From NCBI GenBank assembly GCA_937902315.1, contig CALGUG010000012.1:1-64000 (forward strand): 64,000 nt of DNA, in the 5' to 3' direction. The position numbers and the translations under genes were made by a program. The notes under the pieces were generated by a model, which did no database searches, was not told where the DNA came from, and saw only the letters and a list, made by a program, of their open reading frames with translations. Below, in pieces: positions 50,758 through 60,059 of this stretch (the stretch's first letter is position 1; every line of letters begins with the position of its first letter). This DNA is from an uncultured Chloroflexales bacterium (GTDB lineage: Bacteria > Chloroflexota > Chloroflexia > Chloroflexales > Chloroflexaceae).

Positions 50758-51549
50758 ATGCGATTAGCAGGAAAAGTTGCCTTTATCACTGGTGGAGGTT
50801 TCGGTATCGGGGCGGGAATCAGCAAGGTGCTAGCAGCCAACGGCGCGCAAGTGGTAATCGCCGATCGCGATCCGGCGGCCACCGAAACCGCTGCAAGTCT
50901 AGCCGAACATGGTCTCGCTGGCCTGTTTCTGCAAACCGACGTCGCCGACGAAGCCTCGGTCAAAGCGAGCATAGCGGCTACCGTCGAGCGCTTTGGAGCG
51001 CTGCACATTCTGGTCAACAACGCAGGAATCGGTATGTACAAAACGGTTGAGGAACTGAGCGTCGAAGAGTGGGATGCCTGTTTGGGCGTCAACCTCAAAG
51101 GGCCATTCCTCTGCGCGAAGTACGCCATTCCTCACCTACGCGCGGCTGGCGGCGGATCGATCATCAATATCGCCTCGGTACACGGCTTTCGCACCACAGC
51201 GCGCTGCTCGCCCTACGCCGCTACCAAAGCAGGTCTGCTCGGCCTCACTCGCACTATGGCGCTCGACTACGCCCCCGAGCAGATTCGGGTCAACGCGGTC
51301 TGTCCCGGTTGGGTGCGTTCGCGCCTAACCGATGGCGTCTTCGCCCAAGCGCCCGACCCCGAAGCCATGCGGGCCGAAGTAGCGGCCCGTCAACCCAACG
51401 GGCGCATCGGCGAGCCAGAAGATATCGGCAACGCTGTGCTTTTCCTCGCAAGCGATGAATCGCGCCATATCACCGGAACCACCATCGCGGTCGACGGTGG
51501 TCTGCTAGCCCTCTTGGAAGGCGGCCCCGGAGCAGGAAGCGAAGCATAA
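50758..51549 (+). CDS. SDR-family oxidoreductase
   Basis: Classical short-chain dehydrogenase of 263 residues. The cofactor motif is TGGGFGIG (about 12-19), followed by ADRD (suggesting NAD preference), the NNAG motif, and the catalytic YAATK. C-terminal PGWVRSRL and TGTTIAVDGG are typical. The ATG at 50758 is preceded by gagga and begins the conserved KVAFITGG strand; the 145 codons upstream translate repeat DNA. It is followed 11 bp later by an LLM-family flavin enzyme, so the two probably act in the same pathway. Confidence 0.92.
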   Translation: MRLAGKVAFITGGGFGIGAGISKVLAANGAQVVIADRDPAATETAASLAEHGLAGLFLQTDVADEASVKASIAATVERFGALHILVNNAGIGMYKTVEELSVEEWDACLGVNLKGPFLCAKYAIPHLRAAGGGSIINIASVHGFRTTARCSPYAATKAGLLGLTRTMALDYAPEQIRVNAVCPGWVRSRLTDGVFAQAPDPEAMRAEVAARQPNGRIGEPEDIGNAVLFLASDESRHITGTTIAVDGGLLALLEGGPGAGSEA

Positions 51550-51560
51550 AGGAGCAAGCT

Positions 51561-52508
51561 ATGGTTCAGGCTGCATATGCAGAACGGATCGGTATCTCAA
51601 TTCAAGGCAGTTCGGTCGCTGAACTGCTCGCAACTATTCAAGAAGCCGAACAGGCCGGTGTATGCCAGATCTGGATGACCCAAGGCCCGAGCAGTTTTGA
51701 CGCGCCCACGCTCTATGCTGCGGCCTTGGCCCGCACCGAACGCATTCGGCTGGGCACCTCGATCGTACCAGCCTCGCCGCGCCACCCCTTGGTCTTCGCC
51801 CAGCAGGCGCTGACGCTCGAAGGAGTCGCGCCCGGGCGCTTCCGCCTCGGCATCGGCTCGAGCCACCGCCCGATTATGCGCTCGACCTATGGCGATGCGC
51901 TGCCCAAGCCGCTGGCCCAGATTCGCGAATACCTAACGGTGCTGCGTGCGGCGCTCTGGCAAGGCTCGGTCGATTTCAAAGGCGAGTTTCTCGAAGCTCA
52001 CGTGGCCAACTTCCCCCAAGCCCATGTGCCGCTGCTGATCTCGGCTTTGGGCGAAGAGGCCTACAAGCTGGCGGGCGAGCTGAGCGACGGCGCGCTGGCT
52101 TGGAACTGTCCGCCCTCGTACCTGCTTGAGCGCGCGCTGCCTGCGCTGCAAGCCGGAGCCGATTCGGCCGGTCGCCCGCGCCCGGCGCTGGTGGCCCACT
52201 CGTGGATTATGCTCAGCGACGACATCGCGGCAGCGCGCGCCGCACTGCGCGGTACCGTTCAAAACTATGCCCACCTGCCCTTCTACCGCAATATGTTCAT
52301 CCAAGCCGGCTTCCCGCTGCAAGACGATGGCAGCGTCAGCGATGGCTTGATCGACGCCCTGCTGGTGGCTGGCAAACCCGATCAAGTCGCACAGCGCTTG
52401 AAAGAGCTACTCGACTCGGGCTTCGACGAACTGCTGCTCAGCAGCGTCGCTTCCAACGATGCCAAGCAGCGCAGTCAGCTCTTCGAGCTGATCGGCTCGC
52501 TCAACTAA
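51561..52508 (+). CDS. LLM-class flavin- or F420-dependent oxidoreductase
   Basis: Luciferase-like monooxygenase-fold protein of 315 residues with a TIM-barrel layout: RIGISIQGSSVAELLATIQEAEQAG, IRLGTSIVPASPRHPLVFAQQALTLEGVAPGRFRLGIGSSH and YLTVLRAALWQG. Members use FMN or F420. No F420-synthesis gene is seen here, so the cofactor is uncertain. It lies directly downstream of the SDR gene with its own strong Shine-Dalgarno (aaaggag) and a good terminator after it. Confidence 0.88.
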   Translation: MVQAAYAERIGISIQGSSVAELLATIQEAEQAGVCQIWMTQGPSSFDAPTLYAAALARTERIRLGTSIVPASPRHPLVFAQQALTLEGVAPGRFRLGIGSSHRPIMRSTYGDALPKPLAQIREYLTVLRAALWQGSVDFKGEFLEAHVANFPQAHVPLLISALGEEAYKLAGELSDGALAWNCPPSYLLERALPALQAGADSAGRPRPALVAHSWIMLSDDIAAARAALRGTVQNYAHLPFYRNMFIQAGFPLQDDGSVSDGLIDALLVAGKPDQVAQRLKELLDSGFDELLLSSVASNDAKQRSQLFELIGSLN

Positions 52509-52537
52509 GCGCTCACACAGCTTCGGCTCTTGTTGAT

Positions 52538-52581
52538 GGGAGGGGTCTCGCACTGTTTAGCGAGGCTCCTCCCGTTTTTCT
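52538..52581 (+). terminator. Terminator of the SDR/LLM operon
   Basis: GGGAGGGGTCTCGC / GCGAGGCTCCTCCC stem with one mismatch and an 8-nt loop, followed by gttttt. Confidence 0.85.
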
Positions 52582-52664
52582 GCGCGCTTGGCAGCAAGCC
52601 CGCCTGCAAAGGTCGGGCAATGAGAATCATAGCGAATCGCATTGATGCGCCAACGGACAGCTAC

Positions 52665-52745
52665 GACCCGATTTGAAGGGCGAGATGTTGGTAGCCGTAG
52701 GCGGACGCGCCAAGCAGCGAATGGAAGCTAGAAGCCACTCCGCCA
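52665..52745 (+). repeat. Family A repeat, truncated
   Basis: Core gttggtagccgtaggcggac at about 52688, with a right flank ending ccactccgccagagct like the other A copies. The termini are not recognisable. Confidence 0.7.
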
Positions 52746-52865
52746 GAGCTATACACAGCAGCAAAAAGGAGAGAGAGAGCATTACCCCCAAGGTAATTGA
52801 AGATCGGCTGAGCAGGGCCTACACTGCACACATCAGTAATCGCTAACAGCAATCAGGAGAAACCG

Positions 52866-53228
52866 ATGAGCAAGCATAGCCAACTGGTTGAAGACTATCT
52901 CGCCGCTTGGAACGAGACAGATGCCCAAAAACGCTACGCTTTGATCAGCAGCGTCTGGAGCGAGCAAGGCGGCTATAGCGACCCGAACGCCGAGGTCACG
53001 GGCTACGACGCGATCAGCGCCTTGATCGCCCACGTGCAATCGATCGCACCCGGGATGCGCTTCCGCTTAGCCAGCGAGATCGACAGCCACCACAGCTATC
53101 TGCGCTTCACGTGGGAGCTAGGCCCCGAGCCGGGATCGGCCGTGTTCATCGGCAGCGATGTCGTTCAGCTCGATCAAGATGGACGCTTCCGCCAAGTTAT
53201 CGGCTTCTTGGATCAAGTGCCGAGCTAG
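52866..53228 (+). CDS. SnoaL/NTF2-like protein
   Basis: A small cone-fold protein of 120 residues: LVEDYLAAWNETDAQKRYALISSVWSEQGGYSDP, HVQSIAPGMRFRLASEIDSHHSYLRFTWEL and GSDVVQLDQDGRFRQVIGFLDQ. This is the usual SnoaL-like layout, with members acting as isomerases, dehydratases or ligand binders. There is no neighbour to suggest a substrate. caggaga lies before the ATG. Confidence 0.85.
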   Translation: MSKHSQLVEDYLAAWNETDAQKRYALISSVWSEQGGYSDPNAEVTGYDAISALIAHVQSIAPGMRFRLASEIDSHHSYLRFTWELGPEPGSAVFIGSDVVQLDQDGRFRQVIGFLDQVPS

Positions 53229-53231
53229 TTT

Positions 53232-53374
53232 ACACCAAGTCCGTTTAAAGTCGTGCGCTCTTGTAAGGCTGGGAAGAGTTGAGTGAAATTTCGCGCGACA
53301 ACACGAGATTTCACTCAACAACAATAGTCAAGTTCCGCTCTGCCGAAGGCCAAAATAATCAACCGAATTTGGTA
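53232..53374 (+). repeat. Family B repeat with covarying hairpin
   Basis: Termini acaccaagtccgttta and accgaatttggta. The palindrome at 53278-53319 is GTTGAGTGAAAT..ATTTCACTCAAC. It differs from the consensus at two positions per arm (T to A, C to A) with matching changes in the other arm. Confidence 0.85.
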
Positions 53375-53390
53375 GTACAGGAGGGACAGC

Positions 53391-53783
53391 ATGATCCTCT
53401 CGCAGTCGTTTTCCAATCTGCGCCGCATCTTGCAAGCCGACGCCGTTCTGTGTGTGGTCTCGGGCCTGCTCTTAAGCGGCGGCTCAAGCCTGCTCGGCCC
53501 GCTGCTCAACATCCCGAACAGCCTGCTCTTCTACAGCGGCCTGATCCTCTTCCCGATCGCGCTCTTCATCGGCGTCACTGCCCAACGCCCTAACATCAGC
53601 CGCGCCGCCGTCTGGGCCATCGTCGCAGTCAACACGCTCTGGGTGCTAGAAAGCTTTGCGATCTTGTTGCTGGGCTGGGTCACGCCGAACGCTTTCGGAA
53701 CGGCCTTCGTCGTCGTGCAAGCCATCGTGGTCGCGCTCTTCGCGGGCTTGCAGTACCTCGGCTTGCAACGCAGACAGCTCTAA
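53391..53783 (+). CDS. Four-helix membrane protein of unknown function
   Basis: A protein of 130 residues with four predicted membrane helices (about 16-36, 45-66, 72-95 and 102-124), short loops and a basic QRRQL tail. Its layout resembles small DoxX-like or DUF-type membrane proteins, but I see no diagnostic motif. A strong Shine-Dalgarno (aggaggg) precedes the ATG, which begins right after a family B repeat. Confidence 0.78.
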   Translation: MILSQSFSNLRRILQADAVLCVVSGLLLSGGSSLLGPLLNIPNSLLFYSGLILFPIALFIGVTAQRPNISRAAVWAIVAVNTLWVLESFAILLLGWVTPNAFGTAFVVVQAIVVALFAGLQYLGLQRRQL

Positions 53784-53869
53784 CAGACCAGCGCTTCAAG
53801 TTCTCGTCTGAAATAGCCGTTCGCTCTGCCAAGCCAGCTTATCAGATAGCGTTGGCGGCGTGGCTTCTA

Positions 53870-53915
53870 GCTCCCATTCGGCTTCTAGCGCGTCCGCCTT
53901 CGGCTATCAACATCC
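53870..53915 (-). repeat. Family A repeat, truncated
   Basis: Core gcgtccgccttcggctatca at about 53889 in reverse orientation. The remaining gap to 54117 shows no gene. Confidence 0.65.
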
Positions 53916-54116
53916 TTTCCATCAAAAAGGGCTGTATCGCCTTCAGCGCGGCCAACACAGCTCAAACATTGCCCCCGCCGAACAGCAAAGCAATCCATCG
54001 CGTATCCATCGCGAGTCGGCGTAGCCGCGCTAGTAAGCCTCGCAGCCACTGTGAGCCGAGCGCAAAACAGCAAGGGGATGTCACGCGACATCCCACAAAA
54101 AGATCAACAAAAGACA

Positions 54117-54147
54117 AGAAAGGGCGGTTGCATTCCGCCCTTTTTGT
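54117..54147. terminator. Bidirectional hairpin downstream of the XRE regulator
   Basis: AAAGGGCGG / CCGCCCTTT, 9-bp stem, 7-nt loop, with T-runs on the plus strand and a looser T-rich tail on the minus strand. Confidence 0.8.
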
Positions 54148-54166
54148 TTGCAGATCGTGTTTGTAG

Positions 54167-54961
54167 CTAGGGATCTTGGATTAGACGCTGCATGGCCTCG
54201 CTGGTGGCTCGGTCGGCGGGGAAGAAGAGCTCCAGCGCCAGCTCCGAGAGGGTGATATCGATCGGGGTGCCGAAAACTGTGGTTGTGGTAATAAAACTCA
54301 ACAAACCATAGGGTGTGCGCAGTTCAAACGGCACAACTACCGCGCCTTGATCGTGCTGCCGATGCTGATTGTGCGGCATCGGGTAGGCGCTGACCTCGTG
54401 CAACAGCTCGACCAAGAAGGTGTCGGCGCTGATTTCGATCTGGCGGCGCAAACGGGCGTGCACATGGGCCGCCCACGCTGGGTAGTTCACGATCTGCGAT
54501 GCTAGCCCATCGGGGTGCAGACTGAGGCGCACCACATTGATCGGCGGCTGAAGCAGCTTGGGCGGCAAACCCGCCAACAGCTTGGGCACGGCTCGATTGG
54601 CGGCAACCAAGTGCCAGTGGCGGTCGATCGCAAGAGCCGGAAAAGGCTCGTGACTCTTCAAAACCAGCTCGACGGCTTGGCGGGCCGCCTCTAGCTCGGG
54701 CGCATCAAGGTCGTGCTCGGGAAAGATCGGAGCATAACCGGCCGCCACCAAAAGCAGATTCTGCTCGCGGGGTGGCACCTCCAAATACTCGGCTAAATGG
54801 AGCAGCATCTCACGACTGGGGGAAGCGCGACCCGTCTCGAGGAAACTCAAATGCTTGGCGGAGATATCGGCTTCCACAGCGAGCTCAAGTTGGCTTAAGC
54901 GTCGACGCTGACGCCATTCGCGCAACAGGTGACCTACGGGTTTTGTGCTTACAGTTGTCAT
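54167..54961 (-). CDS. XRE-family regulator with MmyB-like C-terminal domain
   Basis: A transcription factor of about 264 residues. The helix-turn-helix (about 9-62) reads LLREWRQRRRLSQLELAVEADISAKHLSFLETGRASPSREML. The remaining 190 residues form the MmyB-type ligand domain (ALAIDRHWHLVAANRAVPKLL, FITTTTVFGTPIDITLSELALELFFPAD). Members often control a neighbouring oxidoreductase, but no such gene is next to it. The start is ATG 54961; an upstream ATG at 55093 would overlap the remnant gene and a hairpin. Confidence 0.9.
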   Translation of the reverse strand: MTTVSTKPVGHLLREWRQRRRLSQLELAVEADISAKHLSFLETGRASPSREMLLHLAEYLEVPPREQNLLLVAAGYAPIFPEHDLDAPELEAARQAVELVLKSHEPFPALAIDRHWHLVAANRAVPKLLAGLPPKLLQPPINVVRLSLHPDGLASQIVNYPAWAAHVHARLRRQIEISADTFLVELLHEVSAYPMPHNQHRQHDQGAVVVPFELRTPYGLLSFITTTTVFGTPIDITLSELALELFFPADRATSEAMQRLIQDP

Positions 54962-55021
54962 AGCATTAGCATAGCCGCTCGCCGTGCGAAAATCTACTAC
55001 CTGTGAGGTAAAGTTTTCTAT

Positions 55022-55075
55022 GCCTAAGCTGCACCCTTCGGCAAGCTCAGGAAGCGCTTGTCGAAGGGTACGGCA
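55022..55075. repeat. CCCTTCG-type hairpin element
   Basis: ACCCTTCGGCAAGC / GCGCTTGTCGAAGGGT with a short loop (about 55032-55070). It resembles the element near 8825-8856 and widespread cttcgacaagctcaggg-type repeats of environmental bacteria. It may also act as a terminator for the remnant upstream. Confidence 0.6.
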
Positions 55076-55079
55076 AAAA

Positions 55080-55346
55080 CTAATGCACAACAATCTCGTC
55101 CGGCGAAACGAAGTTCAGCGTGAAGCTGGCGCGGGCGAAGGGAGCGATCCTACTTGGTAGGCCGCTGCTATCGATCGAGAAGTTCTCGGTATCCGGGCCG
55201 CTCAGGCTGAGCTCGCTGATACGTAGCTCAAAGGCCGAATCGTTGCGGATCGTGAAGGTAACCGATGTGCTCTCGCCGCTGAGCAGCAGGCCGAAGTTGT
55301 GGACGAGCGTATTGTTGGCGATCTGCCTGCCTGCCCGTGCGAGCAC
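55080..55346 (-). pseudogene. Remnant of a choice-of-anchor-D type surface protein
   Basis: An 88-codon frame starting at GTG. It contains one Ig-like module: LVHNFGLLLSGESTSVTFTIRN, LRISELSLSGPDTENFSI and IAPFARASFTLNF. This is the choice-of-anchor-D pattern, which normally occurs in large exported proteins with many repeats. Here there is no signal peptide, no second module, and a family A repeat lies directly upstream. The sequence stops right after the domain. I read it as the leftover piece of a deleted gene; an expressed small protein is less likely. Confidence 0.6.
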
Positions 55347-55394
55347 AAAGGAGGGCAGCGAGAGACAGCGAAAGGCAGCGCAATGCCCCCTGGA

Positions 55395-55480
55395 TGGGAG
55401 GGCGGCCGATTTGGTAGCCGTAGGCGGACGCGCCAGAGATCGAATGGAAGGTTATGATCTTTCCGCCAATAAGCTATAAC
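55395..55480 (+). repeat. Family A repeat, truncated
   Basis: Core ttggtagccgtaggcggacg at about 55411 and a right flank (agagatcgaatggaaggt..ctttccgccaat) almost identical to 131-168. Confidence 0.75.
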
Positions 55481-55540
55481 GACACGATGTCGCACCAAAA
55501 CGCCAGATCGTGCTCAGAGCTTGTGGTGGATGTAGACAAA

Positions 55541-55578
55541 AAAGCTCCTTGCATTGGCTGCAAAGAGCTTTTGTTATA
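55541..55578 (-). terminator. Terminator of trhO
   Basis: On the minus strand AGCTCTTTGCA / TGCAAGGAGCT stem (one mismatch), 5-nt loop, followed by tttttg. Confidence 0.85.
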
Positions 55579-55594
55579 GACAAATGCTAGTGTT

Positions 55595-56524
55595 CTAGCT
55601 GACTTGGCTGCGTTTGACGCGGTAGCGCCCAGTGAGGGTGGCCTGCTCGCGACAGGCTTCGCTATGGAAGTGGTGCTCGGCTTGAGCCTGACAGTTTTCG
55701 CAGAGCAGAATCAGCTCGTTACAGCCGCCCCAAGCGCAGTTCTCAAAGTTCGAGGTCTTGGCACCGCAGCGCTCGCATTCGCCGATCGTCTTGGCGTGAT
55801 CCGAAAAGGTGATAACCTTGCGCTCATCGAAGACGCGTAGCGCGCCCTCCCACAGACCGTCGTCACCGAAGGCTTCGCCGTATTTTACAATGCCACCATC
55901 GATCTGATAGACCTCTTTGAAGCCACGCTTTTTCATCATGGCCGAGATCACTTCGCAGCGGATGCCGCCTGTACAATAGGTGATAACCTTTTTGTCTTTA
56001 ATGTGGTCGTATTTGTCGCTCTCAAGCTCGGCGATAAAGTCGCGCGAGGTACGGGTATTCGGCACAACCGCACCCTTGAATTTGCCCAAACGAGCCTCGT
56101 GCTCGTTGCGACCGTCGAAGAAGACGACATCTTCACCGTAGGTTTCGAGCAGTTCGTGAACCTGCTCGGGTGTGATATGCTGACCACCGCCGATCACGCC
56201 GTTTTCGTCGACCTCGTACTCGTCTTCGCTGGCTTGGAAACCAACTAACTCTGGGCGGTGCTTGACTGACAGGCGCGGGAAGTCTTCGCGTTTGCCGTCG
56301 CTCCACTTAAAGACGATGTCTTTAAAACCCGGATACTGTTTGGTCTGTTTGATATAGCGCTTTAGATCATCGATCTCGCCGCCGACCGTGCCGTTAATGC
56401 CGTGTTGGCTGATCAAAATGCGTCCGCGCAGGTTGAGGCTCTCGCAGAGCGTTCGCTGCCAGAGTTTAACCGCTTCGGGATCTTTGATCGGAGTAAATCG
56501 GTAATAAAGAAGTATCTTTTGCAT
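55595..56524 (-). CDS. trhO: tRNA uridine(34) hydroxylase TrhO (rhodanese-type)
   Basis: TrhO (YceA) makes 5-hydroxyuridine at tRNA position 34 using oxygen. The 309-residue protein has the N-terminal ferredoxin-like domain (MQKILLYYRFTPI; SLNLRGRILISQHGINGTVGG), the rhodanese domain with ITYCTGGIRCE (Cys184, Cys190) and VYQIDGGIVKYGE, and a C-terminal Cys/His-rich segment (CERCGAKTSNFENCAWGGC..LLCENCQ), probably a zinc site. Length and order are standard. It is a single gene with its own terminator. Confidence 0.93.
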   Translation of the reverse strand: MQKILLYYRFTPIKDPEAVKLWQRTLCESLNLRGRILISQHGINGTVGGEIDDLKRYIKQTKQYPGFKDIVFKWSDGKREDFPRLSVKHRPELVGFQASEDEYEVDENGVIGGGQHITPEQVHELLETYGEDVVFFDGRNEHEARLGKFKGAVVPNTRTSRDFIAELESDKYDHIKDKKVITYCTGGIRCEVISAMMKKRGFKEVYQIDGGIVKYGEAFGDDGLWEGALRVFDERKVITFSDHAKTIGECERCGAKTSNFENCAWGGCNELILLCENCQAQAEHHFHSEACREQATLTGRYRVKRSQVS

Positions 56525-56861
56525 AGCTGATAGTATAGCACTTTCTTGCTATCGAATAGCTTTAAATAACCTAAGCCAAGCGGCCCGCTTAAATGTTCAA
56601 GGTTTGGAGTAAGAGTGGCTAGCATATTGCATATTGGTGGTAGAAAGCCTATATGTTAAAGGTCTATACAGAAATCTCACCTTCCAAGAACATAACAGGC
56701 CGATTGTGCAAGGTATTATAAGCTAGGTTCTATCCAGATGGGCAAAGTAGCTACAGTATTCCCTCTGGTGAAAGGATATTTTAAATATAAAGATTCGTTT
56801 ATGTTAAGAATATATACTGAAAAGAAGTCATGTCGCCTTTCACTGTGTGCAGGGAGTGTAT
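56525..56861. other. Intergenic region without recognisable features
   Basis: About 335 bp between divergent genes. No repeat-family copy and no strong hairpin; AT-rich near 56640-56830. Confidence 0.45.
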
Positions 56862-57443
56862 ATGCCCCCAGTTTTGTTTCCGAAAGCATGGCCTTGGGAA
56901 TGGTTATGGGCATTAATGGTCGCATTTTTGCTGTGTTGTATCGTATGGGCGGTCTATTGTTATCTTCGTTACCCAAACCAGCGCCGACGCATGATCGCGC
57001 CGATTATCGGCATTATCTTTACTTCAGCTTTAGCTGCCATGCCTTTTTCTATTTATGACGATTGGCCTGCTCGTCTATGGCGTTCACAAAGTATCACAGA
57101 AACCAGCGTTAGCGCTGCAGATCCAGACCTACGCACCCATTACTATCCGCTTCCTAAGCGCTTTATTTTCGACACAGTACGCCAAGTTGTCAGCAACATC
57201 TATGGATGGCGCATGATGCGTTCCGATTTCGAAGCGGGCTTGATCAGCGTCGAGATCAAAACCTTATTTGGCTGGTTCGATAACGATATGCTTATTTACA
57301 TCACCGCACTCGATCCTAACCTGACCCAAGTTGATGTGCGAACCAGTATGCGTCGACCTAACGGCGATTGGGGCACAACCGAGCGCAACATTGTCCATTT
57401 CTTTTATGAGCTCGATTCTATGATCACCCAGCCCAATCGCTAA
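56862..57443 (+). CDS. Membrane protein with DUF1499-like domain
   Basis: A protein of about 193 residues with two N-terminal membrane helices (about 12-34 and 44-62). A soluble domain follows: LPKRFIFDTVRQVVSNIYGWRMMRSD, SVEIKTLFGWFDNDMLIYITALD and VDVRTSMRRPNGDWGTTERNIVHFFYEL. This last part resembles DUF1499 proteins. Function unknown. The ATG at 56862 is preferred because gggag lies 5 nt upstream. It precedes the PBP1 gene by 60 bp on the same strand and may be co-transcribed. Confidence 0.75.
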   Translation: MPPVLFPKAWPWEWLWALMVAFLLCCIVWAVYCYLRYPNQRRRMIAPIIGIIFTSALAAMPFSIYDDWPARLWRSQSITETSVSAADPDLRTHYYPLPKRFIFDTVRQVVSNIYGWRMMRSDFEAGLISVEIKTLFGWFDNDMLIYITALDPNLTQVDVRTSMRRPNGDWGTTERNIVHFFYELDSMITQPNR

Positions 57444-57503
57444 ATGCTATAATGATTTATGTGTTGTATACGGGCACTGCAACCTGAAGTATAGATACAG
57501 GCT

Positions 57504-60035
57504 ATGTCAAAACCTCGCCACACCTTACGTCGCCGGTCGCGCCCTAAAGCACACTTCCTTGTACGTCTACTGCTGGCCGCCATCAAACTCTTCATCATAG
57601 CCGGGCTGAGCGTACTGGCCTTGGGGGTTTGGCTCTTTTATGCCTATGGAAGCGATCTTCCCGATCCCCAAGAGATCGGGCGCTACCATCCTTTCGAGAC
57701 GACTCGCATCTATGCGCGCGATGGCCAAACGCTGCTCTTTGAATTGACCGAAGCGGCCGTTGGCAAACGCACCGTCGTGCCACTCGATCGGATTCCCGAC
57801 AGCCTCAAACAAGCGACCATCGCCGTTGAAGATGCCGGATTTTACGAAAACCCGGGCGTCGATCTGCGTGGCATTATCCGCGCGCTCTGGCTGAACTACA
57901 TCCAAGATTGCGCCAGCACCGAATGCCCTCCGGTGAGCGGCGGCAGCACCATCACCCAGCAACTGGTGCGCAACGTGTTGTTTAGCGAAGAAGAGCGCAA
58001 CGACATCAGCTATAAGCGCAAACTGCGCGAGGCGATTTTGGCCTATCGAGTCAACAAGGAATACAGCAAAGACCAGATTTTAAGTCTGTATCTCAACGAA
58101 GTCTATTACGGCAACCAAGCCTACGGCGTCGAGGCCGCCGCTCAAAGCTATTTCGGCAAATCGGTGTGGGATCTTAGCATGGCCGAGGCCACCTTAATCG
58201 CAGGTCTGCCCCAGTCGCCAACCGTGCTCAACCCCTTTGTGAATATGCCGGGAGCCAAAGCCCGCCAACAGGTCACACTCAACCTAATGGTTAAATCTGG
58301 CTATATCACGCGCCAAGAGGCCGCCCAGATCTACGATACGCCGGTTCAACTGGTGCATCAAAACAAGAATATCATCGCGCCTCACTTCGTCTACTATGTG
58401 CGCGATCTGCTCGAACAACGCTATGGCCCAGAAGTGCTCTACAACGGCGGATTGCGCGTGACCACCAGCCTCGATGTGCACTGGCAACAAGAGGCGCAGC
58501 GCATCGCGAGCGAGCGTATGAGCGAGCTTGTGCAGCGCAACGCCCACAACGCCTCGGTGGTGATGATGGCTCCTGATGGGCAGGTCTTGGCGATGGTAGG
58601 CAGCGCCAACTTCAACGATCCAAGCATCGACGGGCAGGTTAATGTGGCGCTCTCGCCCCGCCAGCCCGGCTCGGCCCTCAAGCCGATCGTCTATGCCGCA
58701 GCCATGCAACGCGGCTGGACGCCCGCGACCGTGATTTGGGATGTGCCGAGCAGGTTCGAGATCGGCAATGGCACCTACTACGAGCCGATGAACTACGACA
58801 ATAGCTGGCACGGGCCGCAGCGCCTACGCATGGCGCTGGCTAACTCGCTCAATATCCCAGCCGTCAAAGCTCTAGAGTTTGTTGGTGTCAACAATTTCGT
58901 TCAGCTCGCCAGCCAAATGGGCATCACGACCTTCACAAATCCGGCCAACTATGGCCTTGCTATGGCGCTCGGCAGCAACGAAGTGAGGCTGCTCGATCTC
59001 ACCACCGCCTACAATACCTTTAACAACGGCGGGCGCTATCGCGAGCCAGTGGCGATTCTGAAGGTGGTCAATGGACGCGGCGAAGTGCTCGAAAGCTGGA
59101 GCGCGAAGCCGGGGCGTCAGGTCTTGGGCGCACAAGGCGAACAAATCGCCTATCTGATCAGCCATATCCTAAGCGATAACGACGCCCGCCACTATATGTT
59201 CGGCCCCAACAACGTGATGGAGATGCCCGACGGCCGTCCAATAGCGGTCAAAACCGGTACTAGCAACGATTACCGCGACTCGTGGGCGGTCGGCTATACG
59301 CCCGAAATCACGATCGGGGTGTGGGTCGGCAATAGCGACAACAGCCCCATGGACGAGATCGCGGGAGCCAACGGGGCTGGCACGATCTGGCGCAACCTGA
59401 TGCTGAGCTTCAACGCCGATCGCCCCATTCTCGAATTCCAGCGCCCCAACGACATCGTCGAGGTTGCTATCTGCACCGACACCGGCGCGCTGGCCAGCGA
59501 TGCTTGTCCGCGCACCACCAACGAGCTCTTTGTAGCTGGCAGCGAGCCGCGCGCTCCCAATGTCACCTACCAAACCGTGCGGGTCGCGGGCGACGGCTCC
59601 TGTTTGGCGGCCTCTTACACACCCGCCAGCGAGATCCGCGAAGAGAGTTTCGCGATCTATCCGCCCGAGTTCCGCGATTGGGCCGTGCGCGCAGGTGTGC
59701 CCCAGCCACCGACCGAGTTTTGCCCGCCGCCCAGCGCCAACGCCGATACCACGCTCGCCCAGCTCAATCAGCCCAGCGCCACGGGAGTGATCACTTCGGC
59801 CCAGGTCTTTTTGAGCGGCACCGCGCGCGGAAGCTATGTGCTCGATGCGGGTATGGGCCGCGAACCCCAAAGTTGGCAGGTGATCAGCGAGGGCACAACA
59901 CCCATCATCGACGGCTTGATCGGCGTATGGATGGTGCAAGATCTGCCGCGCGGCGAATACACGGTTCGCCTGCGAGTTTCGACCTTTGAAGGGCCAGTTG
60001 CCACAGATAGCAAAGTGGTGACTCTCGCTCCCTAA
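57504..60035 (+). CDS. Class A penicillin-binding protein (transglycosylase/transpeptidase)
   Basis: A bifunctional peptidoglycan synthase of 843 residues, membrane-anchored by a helix at about 24-48. The GT51 glycosyltransferase domain (about 65-250) has VEDAGFYENPGVD (catalytic Glu109) and SGGSTITQQLVRN. The transpeptidase domain (about 320-640) has the SALK tetrad (Ser390-Lys393), the S-x-N motif (SLN) and KTGT (583-586). The C-terminal 170 residues include a Cys-containing segment (CTDTGALASDACP) and an Ig-like tail. It shows that this organism builds cross-linked peptidoglycan. Confidence 0.95.
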   Translation: MSKPRHTLRRRSRPKAHFLVRLLLAAIKLFIIAGLSVLALGVWLFYAYGSDLPDPQEIGRYHPFETTRIYARDGQTLLFELTEAAVGKRTVVPLDRIPDSLKQATIAVEDAGFYENPGVDLRGIIRALWLNYIQDCASTECPPVSGGSTITQQLVRNVLFSEEERNDISYKRKLREAILAYRVNKEYSKDQILSLYLNEVYYGNQAYGVEAAAQSYFGKSVWDLSMAEATLIAGLPQSPTVLNPFVNMPGAKARQQVTLNLMVKSGYITRQEAAQIYDTPVQLVHQNKNIIAPHFVYYVRDLLEQRYGPEVLYNGGLRVTTSLDVHWQQEAQRIASERMSELVQRNAHNASVVMMAPDGQVLAMVGSANFNDPSIDGQVNVALSPRQPGSALKPIVYAAAMQRGWTPATVIWDVPSRFEIGNGTYYEPMNYDNSWHGPQRLRMALANSLNIPAVKALEFVGVNNFVQLASQMGITTFTNPANYGLAMALGSNEVRLLDLTTAYNTFNNGGRYREPVAILKVVNGRGEVLESWSAKPGRQVLGAQGEQIAYLISHILSDNDARHYMFGPNNVMEMPDGRPIAVKTGTSNDYRDSWAVGYTPEITIGVWVGNSDNSPMDEIAGANGAGTIWRNLMLSFNADRPILEFQRPNDIVEVAICTDTGALASDACPRTTNELFVAGSEPRAPNVTYQTVRVAGDGSCLAASYTPASEIREESFAIYPPEFRDWAVRAGVPQPPTEFCPPPSANADTTLAQLNQPSATGVITSAQVFLSGTARGSYVLDAGMGREPQSWQVISEGTTPIIDGLIGVWMVQDLPRGEYTVRLRVSTFEGPVATDSKVVTLAP

Positions 60036-60059
60036 ACGCCTAGCGCAACAAACAACCTA

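Noticed and set aside
59169..59939. A 256-codon open frame antisense to the PBP gene
   Set aside because: The plus strand encodes the conserved transpeptidase and tail of PBP1. The antisense product has no recognisable domain and arises from codon bias.
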